A stretch of DNA of 64,000 bases from Massariosphaeria phaeospora (lineage: Eukaryota; Ascomycota; Dothideomycetes; Pleosporales). Below, one piece after another: positions 1 to 10,359 of the stretch. Both the position numbers and the translations under genes were made by a program. The stretch's first letter is position 1, and each line of letters opens with the position of its first letter. The DNA lies in NCBI GenBank assembly GCA_011032825.1, contig JAADJZ010000010.1:620001-684000 (forward strand), in the 5' to 3' direction. The notes beneath the pieces were generated by a model. The model was not told where the DNA came from. It ran no database searches and saw nothing but the letters and a program-made list of their open reading frames with translations.

Positions 1-509
1 CTCGGTTCTCCGCCGTTCTCTTCCGCCTCGCTCGCCTTCCATCTCCGTGCTATTACCATAGGAAGCGTTTTGGGTAGCGCATCGCTACCCAGGCCAATCC
101 TAAGGTTCTGGCTGCCGACGTGCAGCACAATGAGTCTCGAGGGATCATCTCTTGACGCAAAGTTTACGCTACCCTCGTCCATGGCTCCGTCTTCTGTCTG
201 CGTCGCTGCGCCTTCCGGTGGAGCTCCTTGTGCCAGCGCGCGGTCCTTGTCTCGAGCTTCTCGTACCATGCGCGCCCGTTCTTCTTCCAGCGGCGCTCGG
301 AAAGCCAGGTATTGGTCTTCTCGCTTCAGGAACTCGGTGTAGTAGTTCTTCTGGTTGATCATGTTCACTTGAGGCCATGTGGTGAGGTCCAGGTTGTTGT
401 CCGTGCGCTCGAGGCCTGCAGACTGTCAGTACTGAGTGGTCCCTTTCGGTGAAAGTGAGTTCATACCCTCCTCCCTCAGCTGCGCCCGCCCCGACTTCTT
501 CCCAACCAT
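1..509 (-). CDS. ARP8: Actin-related protein 8 (INO80 chromatin remodeller subunit), 5' part
   Basis: This is the N-terminal 152 codons of Arp8, a nuclear actin-fold subunit of the INO80 nucleosome remodeller that helps bind nucleosomes and nuclear actin. Exon 1 is 467-509 and starts MVGKKSGR. A 51-nt intron (416-466, donor GTATGA, acceptor TGCAG) follows. Exon 2 runs from 415 off the window edge with no stop. After splicing the protein carries LERTDNNLDLTTWPQVNMI, then a basic/acidic helix (EEERARMVREARDKDR), then LIVLHVGSQNLRIGLGSDA, the first actin-fold strand with its phosphate-loop-like GSQNLRIG turn. These blocks match what I remember of filamentous-fungal Arp8. The ATG gives a family-typical N-terminus. 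The gene is truncated only by the window, with no sign of damage. It is a single-copy housekeeping gene and anchors this end as euchromatic. Confidence 0.88.
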
Positions 510-1330
510 GATGTCTGGGGATGTTCTTCTTCTCGAGGTACTGTTACAACCTCTGATACAACACGACGCGATGCTTTGTTCTATCCGTCGCACCCTCCAG
601 TAGCTGCGCAGAGGGCGTTTGGCAGAGCGATCAAGCGGTGAAACCGAAGGTGAGATGGTTCACGGTATGGGCTTCGCGTACAACACGACCGCTCAAAATG
701 TGGGCACGTCTAGGCCTTGGGGTCGACCGCTCGGTTATGCGCCTGGGGCGAGGTAGGCCGTCTGTCGTAGGCGGTAGCTCTCGTGGCACCCGTTGGTGTT
801 GCGTCGAGTAGAGCTAGCTTCGGGACCGCTGATAGTTTTGAACTCTACGCTGTTAGGAGTTACAGTTGTTTATACACATTCAGAGACGTCAATGGCGTGG
901 CTCTCTGGTAACGGTGCGAGTGTGTGGGTGGCTTTGTGGTTGGCGGTGGTGGTCGATCCGAGATGTTCTGTTCCGCCAGCGGCGCGAGCTCTCCATCATT
1001 GGATCGCGACCATCTTTCGGTTCCGCTATGGAGCTGGGGCCGCAGCCTTGCCAAGGGCGGAGCAGAAGAGAAAGAGACCATCGACATCCCGCCCCGGCCG
1101 TTGCGGCATGCAACTTCAATGTGAGGGGGATCGGGGACGCATCGACTTCTGATTGGTTGGAGCTGGAAATTTCCGTATCACGTGCCATACAAGCCCCTCA
1201 ACGTAGTACTTCCGGTTGTTGTCCTTCAGTATACATTCTCCTTGTCTAGTACGCTATTGTTATCACTAATGAGGTAGATCATCGCCCAAACTACACACCG
1301 CGACACTGAACTCGGCCATTGTCGAGTCGT
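510..1330. other. Intergenic region upstream of ARP8
   Basis: No convincing gene is visible. Several overlapping ORFs of 60 to 127 codons between 793 and 1249 on both strands have no recognisable domain, no splice-supported continuation and skewed low-complexity composition. The interval probably holds the ARP8 promoter and 5' UTR (just above 509). Confidence 0.5.
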
Positions 1331-1501
1331 AGGCCGCCCTCTTACGGAAACGGAATCTCCGGAACTAAAGAGATAAACCCGCGCGCCTTCAAAAGGATTC
1401 TCTAACGCAGCAATATAACTATAGAAAGCTACAATTCTATACACAGCTAAGTAGCAGGTAGGGTTAGTTCCGGAGATCCCGTTTCCGCAAAAGGCCGCCG
1501 C
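1331..1501. mobile_element. Short inverted-repeat element (MITE-like), about 170 bp
   Basis: The arms at about 1331-1368 and 1463-1501 are inverted copies of each other. The core block (GGAAACGG, ATCTCCGGAACTAA) matches with one change, and the outer part (GGCCGCC side) matches imperfectly. About 95 bp of non-coding spacer separates them. Short size, terminal inverted repeats and absence of coding fit a miniature inverted-repeat transposable element downstream of the transcription factor gene. No clear target-site duplication could be defined, so the superfamily is unknown. A 142-codon minus-strand ORF running through it is probably spurious. Confidence 0.5.
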
Positions 1502-1674
1502 AACCACGCCCGCGAGACCCGCTCTCAACAGTGACGCCGGTATTTCAACGCAGTATTGAACAAATGGCGGCGGTAAAGCTGGTGGCTTGTGATTACGAGT
1601 CTTTGGATGGACCATCGGGACGATTGCCTTAACCTCTGAAGAGCGCACCAACATATTCCACCCGCGAAATCCTA

Positions 1675-3961
1675 TCAGAAGTTGAAAGCACCATCTCCAT
1701 CTCCGACCTCTGGTATCGCCAGGAAGTTATTCGTTGGGTTCGACATGTCCTGGTTGCCAAAAGCATCTTCCGTGGTATTTAACACATTCGCGAACCACAA
1801 CTGATCCCCCCTCCAGTCTCGGACTGCTGTATTGGTCCTTGAAGGCGTCTCTAGAATGGCGTTCTCGAGATCGTTATCATCTTGCCACTCTGATTCGGAC
1901 TGGTATCCCGTAGACTGTACTTGCGACGTGGTCTCAGGATGGTCTCGAGCAGACGAAGAATTGCGTACGGCCCTCTGGCTATGTCTGTTCAAGATGAATC
2001 CAATGTCGGGGCGAGACGGAATCGATTTCACAAGAACTCCAGAAGATGTCGCCAGCATAGTGATCGCTCGCTCTATGAAATCCGCAGACTTCGAGGAGAG
2101 CATTAAATTCCACCGATACTCGTCCAATTTAGCCTTGTAAGACTCTGCTTCTTCTTTCTCCAGTGCTGTTACCCACAGAAGGGAGATGAAGGTGCCAATG
2201 AGAGCGAAACTGTACTTGGATGCCGAGTACCAGAACGACTGAAGATGTTCGGCTCGTAGATTTTGAACAAACTCCATGGCTGAACTCAGTCGAGCCTGAG
2301 CCGCTTTACGACAGATGGTACGAAGGGAGGCGTTGTCTGCTGACGAAATCGATCTGATGATACGTCTATGGAGCGTAATTTCAACTGTATAGTATCCCAA
2401 GTGCAAATAACCTGTCCTAGTCAGCAGGCTGGCCTCTAGGACATTGCGGTCGACACGATAGGCAGCAGCCCGAAAATGTGGTAAGTCAACTGCCTGGTGA
2501 AACATATAACATACCTGTAGAGGAAAGCTTACGCATCGCGATGACCTCCATTTTCAAGGAAGGGGGTAGACTGGAGTACCATTGCCTAAGAGAGAGCTGT
2601 ATTGGCTTAGCCTTTTCGAGAAGCCAGCGGACACCTTCGGGGGCTCGTTCTTCAATCTCATCCTCGGCTTGAATAGTATAAAAGGTAGACAATAACAACG
2701 CGAGAATCTCGGTTAGCTTGATCATTTCGCAAAAAAGAGCCCGCCCTCTCTCGACCTCGGTACTCCCATCCTCATCATCTTCGTCGGCAGCATTCTCCGG
2801 GAAGTCTCCTTCCTGAACTGGCTTGACTCTCCAGTCGGATGTTGTGATATGTGAAGGACGCCCATGGACTAAAGAGCCCCATTTGTCTTGCATATACAGT
2901 GCCCAGGCCAGTCTCTTTCTCAATCCTCTCTCCCAAGATGGTATCCTCCAGTCTGAACAGTCCAGGTGCAAGCCAAGGTCTTGGCCAATTCCCACCAACT
3001 GCGTGGTCAAAGCCCATGAGTCGCCTTCGGGTCTCTGAAGCAAGAGCAGGCCAGCCTGGATTGTAGATAATTTAGGACGTTGAATTATGTCATTCATTGT
3101 CTTAGAAGCTAGCTGTTCGAGTTTTGCAACGTCAGGCTTTGGTAGAAGTGCTAGCTCGCTGCTATATGACCACCAGCTCAACGCCAGAATATACACTGCA
3201 GCTAAAAGTGGTGGTGCAAATTCTCTGTGCGTGCGCTGGTACTTTTCAAGAAACACTTTCTTGTGCAATATAGGGAAGCTGGGATGAACGATACGGAAGT
3301 ATAGGTGGATCAAAGCTTCATTATGTGGCGCAACTAGAGCCTCAATTGAATCTAGATCGGAGATTTCATCTTGATGGGTCCTCGTATCTGCATCAGGAGT
3401 TAACAAAAAGGCAGCGTCCAGATCGTTCACCTTGCGTAAAACCGATGAGCCAACGGGAGTATCTTCACTCTTGCAAAAGTCGCCTACTTGCAGGAGCAGT
3501 CGCTCGTATTGCGAAGTGGAGCCTATTAGCCGACTGTGACGATGGTATTGAAGACCCAGGGTTTTCTTCAAAAGTGACGGTCCTCTTAAGTCGGCATAGT
3601 CATCGATTGTCTGAGCTTGACGGACCTGGGGCGCATTGGTAGGCGACAATCCAACAGAGCGACTCTTCTCCGTGAACAGACTAATATTTGCCGAACTTGT
3701 GTTTAGAACGTTGTCCTCTTCACTTAGTGTCGTTGCTTTTCGCTTCCGGGGCTGAGGTTCTTCGAGAAAAGTGCATTCTTGCTGATGAAAATGGCATAGC
3801 ACGCATGGCACACCACCATCTGCTATCTCGCATCGTGATTTTCGTCGACGACAGGAATCGCAAGGACGAAGAGACCTTGATTTCCCGGTGTTCATGTCAA
3901 CTCTAAGCGGCAAGGGCTCGGGCTCATTCAGCGAGTAAGGCTGAGTTGGACTTGGGTTCAT
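1675..3961 (-). CDS. Zn2Cys6 fungal transcription factor, TamA/Dal81/URC2-like
   Basis: A two-exon gene: exon 1 is 2515-3961, the intron is 2412-2514 (103 nt, GTATGT to GACAG), and exon 2 is 1675-2411. It encodes 727 residues. The intron was placed so that the sequence reads RKLSST-GYLHLGYYTVEITLHRR; without it the frame breaks. An N-terminal Zn2Cys6 cluster has Cys34, 37, 44, 53, 56 and 63 (spacing 2-6-8-2-6), with RRRKSR as the basic stretch. Residues about 210-480 form the fungal-specific TF (middle homology) domain, with FRIVHPSFPILHKKVF, LVGIGQDLGLHLDCSDW and RKRLAWALYMQDKW. The Cys-cluster wording and the YLHL...EITLHRRIIRS block recall nitrogen-source co-regulators (A. nidulans TamA, yeast Dal81, Urc2). 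It sits beside a permease and a hydrolase gene, so a pathway-specific activator is likely. Orthology to a named factor is unproven. Confidence 0.88.
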
Positions 3962-4791
3962 TATTCAGAAAAATCCTACATATGATTAGTGTGCATCAAT
4001 CTTTGCCATTACGGCAGATATTTAAAGGATAGCAGCCAGTCTAAGTAGATGGAAGGTATGTATGACTGAACTATATTGAGCATATTGTTAAGGTAACGGT
4101 GGAGAATAGTTGACGACTTGTTCCTAGCACAACCTTAACTCTTGCTAACGAGCAAAGTGTCTATTAGGACAGTATATGCGCAGTACAGTGTGATCTCGTG
4201 AGGACTAAAGTAAAGATCTAGGAATAAAAGGTAGGCGAAACACTAGCCACGTACCATTGGGAACTTTCTTTATACCATGCATGATCCAGTACCATACCTC
4301 ATTCGGCACGTGTGCGATGGCATGGGACGCTCGAAGAAGGACAGGCAGATAGGATATCAGACCAAATTTTGAGGATCAAGCGCATGAAAGGACGGTAGAT
4401 AGTGCGTGGTATTCGCTCTAGATGAAGTGACCTTACCAAAGGCGGCGATGCTACTCGGGCCCTTGAAGCGAAGGGAAGAAGAGGTAGAAAATGAGCTAGA
4501 CAATCAGACTTGCAGGACCGTCGGCGTAAAGACGGCGGGCGTAGGTCCGGATAATGGGATCGGTGAGGTCTCGAGGTCTAGATAAGGGACCTGGAGCTGA
4601 ACCAATCATCACACTAAGCTAGCGACATATTAATCAGCCACACTCCTGATAGGCTTGCCATTACAATTGCCATTTCTACAATCAAAGACATAAGGATGCT
4701 GACTGACTTCCGAATCAATAGCAGAATGCTCCCAAGTGCTCTAGATCAAGATCTGTTCCACCTTGCCTTGTCGAAGAGACTCGAACATGGG
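3962..4791. other. Intergenic region between regulator start and permease stop
   Basis: About 830 bp with no supported gene. It contains the promoter of the Zn2Cys6 regulator (transcribed leftward from 3961) and the 3' flank of the permease (stop at 4792). Short ORFs here carry no recognisable motif. Confidence 0.5.
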
Positions 4792-6796
4792 TCAGACAAT
4801 ATTGGACACCTCCTTCTCCTTTGTAACGTATACCTCTTTGATTTCGCGATCTTCCCCTTCAATAACGGGCGCGTTCAGGACAGCCCCCTCAGGATACACA
4901 GCTTCCTCAACGAGAGAGGCGGTCGGTATTGAAACATAAGTGCAGATGACGTAGTGGACCAGGGAGGAGAGGAAAAATCCGAATATCCATGCAAAGGTGT
5001 AGATCTTCCAAGCTCCGCCGACGTCAAGTGTGGGTTTAATGCTCTTCGCGAAGCCAGGAAGGAGGGGAGCAAACCCCAAGCCAAACGAGACGTACGCCCT
5101 CCAGTTCCAGCCACCATTGTACCAGTATATACCACGATCGGTGTAGAGTTGGTCAACGTTTAATCTGCGCTTCTTGATGATGTAGTAATCGCACACCATG
5201 GTGCCAGCGAGGGGTCCCATAAGGCACGAGTAGCCGGACAAGAAAGCAAGAAGACCTTCGGCGTTCTGAATGATGTTCCATGGAGTGCAGATGATGCAGA
5301 ATACCGAGATGAAGATTGTGGCGCGAAAGATGTTGATGTACTTTGGTGCCATCCCAGTAACGTCATTTGAAAATGGATAGGTGCCAGCCGCAACCTGATT
5401 TCCGATAGTGGCCAGGATGAAGCTTGCGGACACGAAGAACTTGGCAGCGCGTGAATCAAATTTGGCAATTACAGCTGGCATATACCTAAGAGCCTAGTTA
5501 ATTCATGTAGCCCAGCTGAGAGAAACGGATAGACGTACCATTCGAATTCGCCCCACAAATAGGAATGAGCCGATGTCACGAAGATTGGCGTCAAGGCGCC
5601 CAGAGTTCCTATGATTGGAAGAGCAAGAAATTGATGGGGGCCTTTGAGACGATTCTTTGAAAAGCGACCAAAGTCTGGCATGTTTACTGCAAGGCTGCTG
5701 AACAGACCAATGATGACGTTGAGGCCGGTCAACGCTGAGTAGGCCGTGTTCATGTAAGTGGAAGTGACTTTGTACTTGCCGGTGACCAGCTCTCCGCCCC
5801 TAAATAACGACTTGGTTAGTAGGAAACGCGCTTAGAAAAGACCAGAATAACGTACCCCTTGGTCACAATCACAGCCCAAAGAAATAAGGCGAAGAAAGTA
5901 GGCGGAACTATAGCCCCTTTGACCCAAAACAGAACTCTGAGCTTAGAGATGGGCATTAAAGCGAGTGCAGTTTGCAGAAACCAGTACAGAAAGACGCAAA
6001 GCAAGCCAGCAGCTAGTATAGAGTCAGTTGAGTGCTTCAGACGATGGTTGCGAGCTTGATGATAATGGCATTACGTATGACGGAGGGGTTGAAAGGGAGT
6101 GAAGAATGAAGTATAGTAAAGGGTAACTTACAGTCAATGCCAGCGCTCAAGGGAAGACGGTTCGGGAAGTTGATGAAGCTAGGCCATATTGCTTCAAGAC
6201 AGCGCTGCAGAAAGTTCCCCGCTTGTACAGTGAGGATCGCAGTCCACATAAGAGCAACAAAAGCTAGGAAGGGGTGAGTAGTGAGATCATGTAACGGTAA
6301 AGGGGAACAAACCGCGAATGCAGATAGCAGGGAAAGAACCGTACATGCCAAACACGCTCCTGATGATGACAGGGAAGGGCACATGGTACGTTGCGCCCAT
6401 CTTGCCAGTGAGGGTTATAACAACGCTGCAGATGGCGAATCCAAAGAAGACAATTGGAATCGTTTCGCGTGCCGTAAACCCCAGGGCCATGACAGAGCTG
6501 ACTGTAGAGGCGAGGGGAGGCGCGAGCATGTCTGAACACCAGTATGCCTGTTGTGAACTATGAGCTTCCCACTATCAAATTTGCTTGGGTTGCACTTACC
6601 CAGTAATCAACCGCACCCCATGTTCTCTCTTCAAAGGGAATTGGGTCCAGGTCTGTAAAGGTCAGATCAGTTGATAGAGGAACTCCACTGTGCAGCACGA
6701 CATACCTTTGTTTGACCAACGAGATCCATACTTCCCACTTCCAGCCGGCACCCTCAGACGAAAATGAGGCGCAAGCTTTGACTTGAGGACAGACAT
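4792..6796 (-). CDS. NCS1-family permease (uracil/uridine/allantoin-type, Fur/Dal4 group)
   Basis: Seven exons (6706-6796, 6600-6652, 6313-6547, 6132-6263, 5856-6012, 5539-5799, 4792-5485) sum to 1,623 nt, exactly 540 codons plus stop. All six introns (49-119 nt) have GT..AG ends. The start MSVLKSKL gives the family N-terminus: W-SNKDLDPIP at residues 27-36, then RTWGAVDYW, and SDMLAP in the first membrane segment. Later hallmarks are IPIVFFGFAICS, GATYHVPFPVIIRSVFG, NTAYSALTGLNVIIGLFSS, NMPDFGRFSK and GPLAGTMVCDYYIIKKR. NCS1 proteins are 12-helix plasma-membrane H+ symporters for purines, pyrimidines, allantoin and related ureides; the exact substrate cannot be read here. It shares a divergent promoter with the hydrolase fusion at 7495, which suggests it imports that enzyme's substrate. 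No damage is seen. Confidence 0.9.
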
Positions 6797-7494
6797 TAGT
6801 TAATAGCCTTGCGACAATTATTTGAGTATTGCCAAATGGGCTATAGACTCGAAAGATGTAGTGGGAACGGAAACTGGGTGCCTCGCAACTACATATACTA
6901 CACCCAGGTCGTCAACACTACGAACTTGCCTACCTTCATTTATCTGAAGGTTAGAGCGAAGATGTTGTTATCATCCAACTCGATGAGATAGGAGCCTACG
7001 GCGAGCCATGGCCGCAACGCCGTATCATGCGCTTGCACTTGTGCGAACATGCGGGATAGCTGCATCGAATAGCCGACGTGAGTAGGCGACGGAGGCTGCA
7101 GATGCACGAAGAAGGCTTGACGGCCAAGATGGAACCCAGGATGTGGTGTGCAGTGCTCTGGCCTGGCTTGTTGTTGAGTGGGGACCGAAACGACGCGCCA
7201 TTTGACCATCGCCCGATCCGGTTTAGTCCGAACGTCCCCCAGATAAAGACGGCCGCCGCTCGCGCAGCCTCCGCGCGCCGGCCGCAGGCCCGCTCCACCA
7301 GCCGGCGGCGAGCTCCACGACTGGAGCTCTATCAGATAGTCGAGTATAGCCGAATGTAAAGTTACAGTTTCTTTTTCTATGCTCGAGTCTCTCTCATTCC
7401 CACCTGAGCTGGGCCCACACCTTTTCCTCCGTGAACTTCTAACAGCAAACGTCTTCGGGCGCTTCCTCCCGGTCAAGCTGCTACTCGGATCATC
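6797..7494. promoter_or_regulatory. Bidirectional promoter of permease and hydrolase fusion
   Basis: The 698 bp between two divergent start codons should hold both promoters. It contains five HGATAR motifs, the sites of AreA/Nit2-type GATA factors that activate secondary nitrogen use: TTATCA at 6968-6973, AGATAG at 6986-6991, AGATAA at 7241-7246, and a head-to-head overlapping pair at 7329-7339. The fused-gene start at 7495 (ATCATCATG) lies about 155 bp from the overlapping pair. The GATA role is known for this factor family; its action here is inferred. Confidence 0.6.
7329..7339. promoter_or_regulatory. Overlapping head-to-head GATA-factor site pair
   Basis: CTATCAGATAG is almost a perfect palindrome and contains AGATAG on the plus strand and TGATAG on the minus strand. 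Closely spaced paired GATA sites are typical of strong AreA targets in nitrogen-regulated bidirectional fungal promoters. It lies 155 bp upstream of the hydrolase fusion and 533 bp upstream of the permease. Confidence 0.5.
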
Positions 7495-9742
7495 ATGTCT
7501 ACCTTCAAAGACACCCCGCTTGTACTTTCCATCGATGCGAAACCATACACATTCTCTTTCCCCCTCAAGCGCACTGCTCTCCTGGTCATCGATATGCAGA
7601 GAGACTTCCTGCTCGCCAAAGGTTTTGGTGAGATCCAGGGCGGAGATCTCAGGGCCGTACAGGCTTCGATAGCTCCTACCAAAAAGCTTCTAAACGCCTG
7701 TAGGGCTGCGGGAATGGCGATTGTTCATACTCGAGAGGGCCATGTTCCTGATCTTTCAGACTGTCCCTCCTCAAAGCTCGTCAGACAAGCAGCTGCGCCC
7801 GAGAACACCCAGCACAATCTGGTTATTGGAGACAAGGGTGAGCTTGGCCGATTGCTGACACGGGGAGAATATGGACACGATATCGTAGACGAACTGAAGC
7901 CATTCCCTGGGGAGGTTGTCATTGACAAGCCTGGCAAAGGTTCCTTCTGGAACACTACCATCCTGCACAAGCTAAAAGCTCGAGCGATCACCCATATCAT
8001 TGTGTCTGGTGTTACCACCGAGTGCTGCTTTGCAACATCAATTCGGGAGGCGAACGATCGCGGATTCGAATGCTGTAAGTTTCATGGCTTCGAGGGGTGT
8101 CAGTCACTAACGTTGCGCAGGTGGTATCGAAGAAGCTACCAGCGGCTACAACGACGTAAACTTCAAGAAGGCCACGCTTGATCAGATTCACTGGTCTCAA
8201 GGTCTGTTCGGCTTCATAGCGAACCTGCAGCCACTCTTGGCTGTCCTCGACCCTCTTTCTGCCATAGCCAACCCTTCTAGCAATACACCACCATCAACTC
8301 CGCCAGTGTTCGATGGGGACCTCACATTTTCCAGTCTACAAGGAGCCTACAGGAGTGGCTTGTCACCCATGGCAATGGTCGAATCGTTGTACGACAAGAT
8401 TGAGGCCTATCAGAAGGTCGATCCTGCTGTGTGGATTCACCTAGAGTCTAGGGACAGTGCCTTGGAAGCCGCAAAGAGACTCGCTGCCTCATACCATGAT
8501 AGAAATGCACTCCCTCCGCTGTTTGGCGTCCCGTTCAGCGTCAAGGACAGTATCGACATTGCTGGTTTGCCCACAACAACGGCATGTCCACCACTAGCTC
8601 ACGTACCGTCTGCCTCGGCAGTCGTCTACGACAAAGTGATCTCTGTAGGGGCTCTATTTATAGGCAAGACCAACCTCGACCAACTCGCCACCGGCCTCAC
8701 GGGGTGCCGCAGCCCATACGGCATCCCACACTCGGTCTACCACAGAGACTACATCAGTGGCGGATCCAGTAGCGGTAACGCGGTCAGCATCGGCGCAAAC
8801 CTGGTCTCCTTTTCACTCGCCACTGATACCGCTGGCTCGGGGCGCGTACCTCCCGGTTTCAACGGCGTCGTCGGATACAAGCCCACCAGAGGCACCGTTT
8901 CTTTCCGCGGTGTGACACCCGCTTGTTTATCTCTGGACTGCATAGCTCTCACCACAAAGACTGTCGCCGATGCACGAAGCCTCTGGCAAATACTCGAAGA
9001 CCACGACCCATTAGACCCATACTCGAAACCAGCAATAGCTTTCGAGCGACACATCAACAGCATCGGGCCGCGAGCCAAAACATTCAAATTCGGCATCCCA
9101 CCCCCTGAAGTTCTCTCTGTCTGCTCGTTACCAGCACGCAGACAGTTTAACGAGAGTATCGCGAGACTGCAGAAACTGGGGGGCATACTGACTCCTATAG
9201 ACTGGTCGCCGTTTCAAAAAGCAGGTCAACTCCTCTATGACGGTACGTTCGTCTCCGAGCGTTTCGCCTCGCTCCCAGACGACTTCCTCGCGAAAAACCG
9301 CTCAGTACTCCACCCGGTCATCGTCGAGATCATGGACGCAGTCGTCGCGCGACAAAGTACGGCCGTGCAGGCGTACCGCGACCTCCAAGCAAAGCAGCTG
9401 TATACACGGCAGGCTGAGCAGGTGTTCGCGTACTCTTCAAAAGGTGTAGACGTTATAGTTGTACCTACCGCACCCACGCATTGGACGATCGAGGAAGTGC
9501 TCGCCGAACCCATCAAGACCAACAGCCACCTGGGCGAATTCACGCATTTTGGAAATGTGCTGGATCTCTGCGCGGTTGCTGTGCCGGCGGGCACGTATCC
9601 TGTTTCAGAGCTCAGCGGTAAGGAGGGCGATGAAGGACGGTTACCGTTCAGCGTGACGTTCCTGAGTGGGTCGAGGCTGGATGCAGAGATGCTGGAAACT
9701 GCGCGGCGGTTTGAGGAGAGCGATGGTGCATGGAATACATAG
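7495..9742 (+). CDS. Fused isochorismatase-family (biuret-hydrolase-like) and allophanate-hydrolase-type amidase
   Basis: Exon 1 is 7495-8074 and exon 2 is 8121-9742, with a 46-nt intron (GTAAGT to GCGCAG). The 733-residue product stays in one frame across both domains. Residues 1 to about 230 are an isochorismatase-fold hydrolase with the triad Asp33 (LVIDMQRDF), Lys145 (VIDKPGKGSF) and Cys178 (SGVTTECC), plus REANDRGFEC, as in rhizobial biuret hydrolase. After a Pro/Ser-rich linker (about 243-256), residues about 258-725 are an amidase-signature domain. It has Lys335 (FSVKDSIDIAG), the cis-Ser in GGSSSGNAV (about 407-412) and Ser433 (TDTAGSG). Allophanate-hydrolase wording includes GKTNLDQLATGL, RSPYG, GVTPACLSLDC and NVLDLCAVAVPAG. 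Likely reactions are biuret to allophanate plus ammonia, then allophanate to ammonia and CO2. The AtzF C-terminal domain is absent. The first-step substrate could instead be another ureide. Confidence 0.9.
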
Positions 9743-10257
9743 CGTGGCAGAACAACGGGGCTTTATAGTGTAGAACGTTCAAGGCATTGCCCAGCGTGGC
9801 AAATACATCGGGATTCGTAGTGCAAGACTCGATCTTTGGCTTTTGGTACAAGAAGTCCGGTACATACAAGAGGACTGCCCTAACTATCAACAAATACGAT
9901 CATAACTGCAACCTAAAGCATTGCTACCTGTAACCAGATCCTCTCTTCTAGTAGCTTCATTCAAGACAAAGCTTAGTGTAGTAGGGAATAGAGGGTTTTG
10001 CAAGCGCACAATGCCTACGTCTTTACCTAGCGCAGTGCTTCTAGCAGAGTTTTGCAAGATAAGGCATGTCCCTTAATAGTGTTCTGGAATACTCTACACG
10101 ATTGAGAGGTTGCGAATAGGAACTAATTCCTTACTGACAGTCTATCCGAGCTGTACCATGAGGCGTAGTCACTTCTTAAGCTCTATCTTTGCCAAAACAT
10201 TCCACGTAAGCCCTATTCTACACTCACAATCACTAGAAGTAAAAAAGAACATGAATG
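9743..10257. other. Intergenic region
   Basis: The 3' flank of the hydrolase fusion. I see no supported gene. An 81-codon minus-strand ORF (9648-9893) only overlaps the fusion gene antisense. Confidence 0.5.
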
Positions 10258-10265
10258 AAAAAAAA
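10258..10265 (-). terminator. RNA polymerase III terminator of the tRNA gene
   Basis: Eight consecutive A on the plus strand, read as T8 on the tRNA strand, begin two bases past the 3' end of the tRNA gene. A T-run of four or more is the normal Pol III stop signal. Confidence 0.75.
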
Positions 10266-10267
10266 TT

Positions 10268-10359
10268 GGACGTGCTGGGAATTGAACCCAGGACCATTCA
10301 CAAATTCGCAAACATAATTGATATGCGAAGCGAAGATCATACCCCTAGACCACACGCCC
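10268..10359 (-). tRNA. Intron-containing tRNA, proline-like body, anticodon reads CGC
   Basis: A 92-nt cloverleaf on the minus strand. The acceptor stem GGGCGTG pairs with CACGTCC (one G-U). The D-arm is GTCTAGGGGTATGAT. The T-arm CTGGG/CCCAG closes a TTCAATT loop, and the B-box is GGTTCAATTCC. The anticodon stem TTCGC pairs with GTGAA (one G-U) once a 21-nt intron after position 37 is removed. The intron contains GCGAA, which can pair with the anticodon region, as is usual for nuclear tRNA introns. The body (TGTGGTCTAGnGGTATGAT) resembles fungal tRNA-Pro, but the loop gives TT-CGC-A, an Ala anticodon, where Pro would need NGG. Either the isotype is unusual, the gene is a decayed Pro copy, or the intron ends elsewhere. 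The Pol III terminator and paired stems favour a transcribed gene. Confidence 0.72.

Noticed and set aside
793..1249. Overlapping plus and minus ORFs of 75 to 127 codons upstream of ARP8
   Set aside because: They overlap each other on both strands, lack motifs and have no sensible start context; best treated as promoter/UTR sequence.
1226..1654. 142-codon minus-strand ORF
   Set aside because: It runs straight through the inverted-repeat element, has no domain or splice support, and its sequence mirrors the repeat arms.
2412..2514. Two separate genes (491 and 276 codons) instead of one transcription factor
   Set aside because: A 103-nt intron with good splice sites joins them in frame and rebuilds the YLHL/EITLHRR block; the second ORF alone starts inside the intron.
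7495..8181. A stand-alone 228-residue isochorismatase ending at 8181
   Set aside because: The last 35 codons lie past a clean GTAAGT...GCGCAG intron, and splicing restores the family motif and frame into the amidase.
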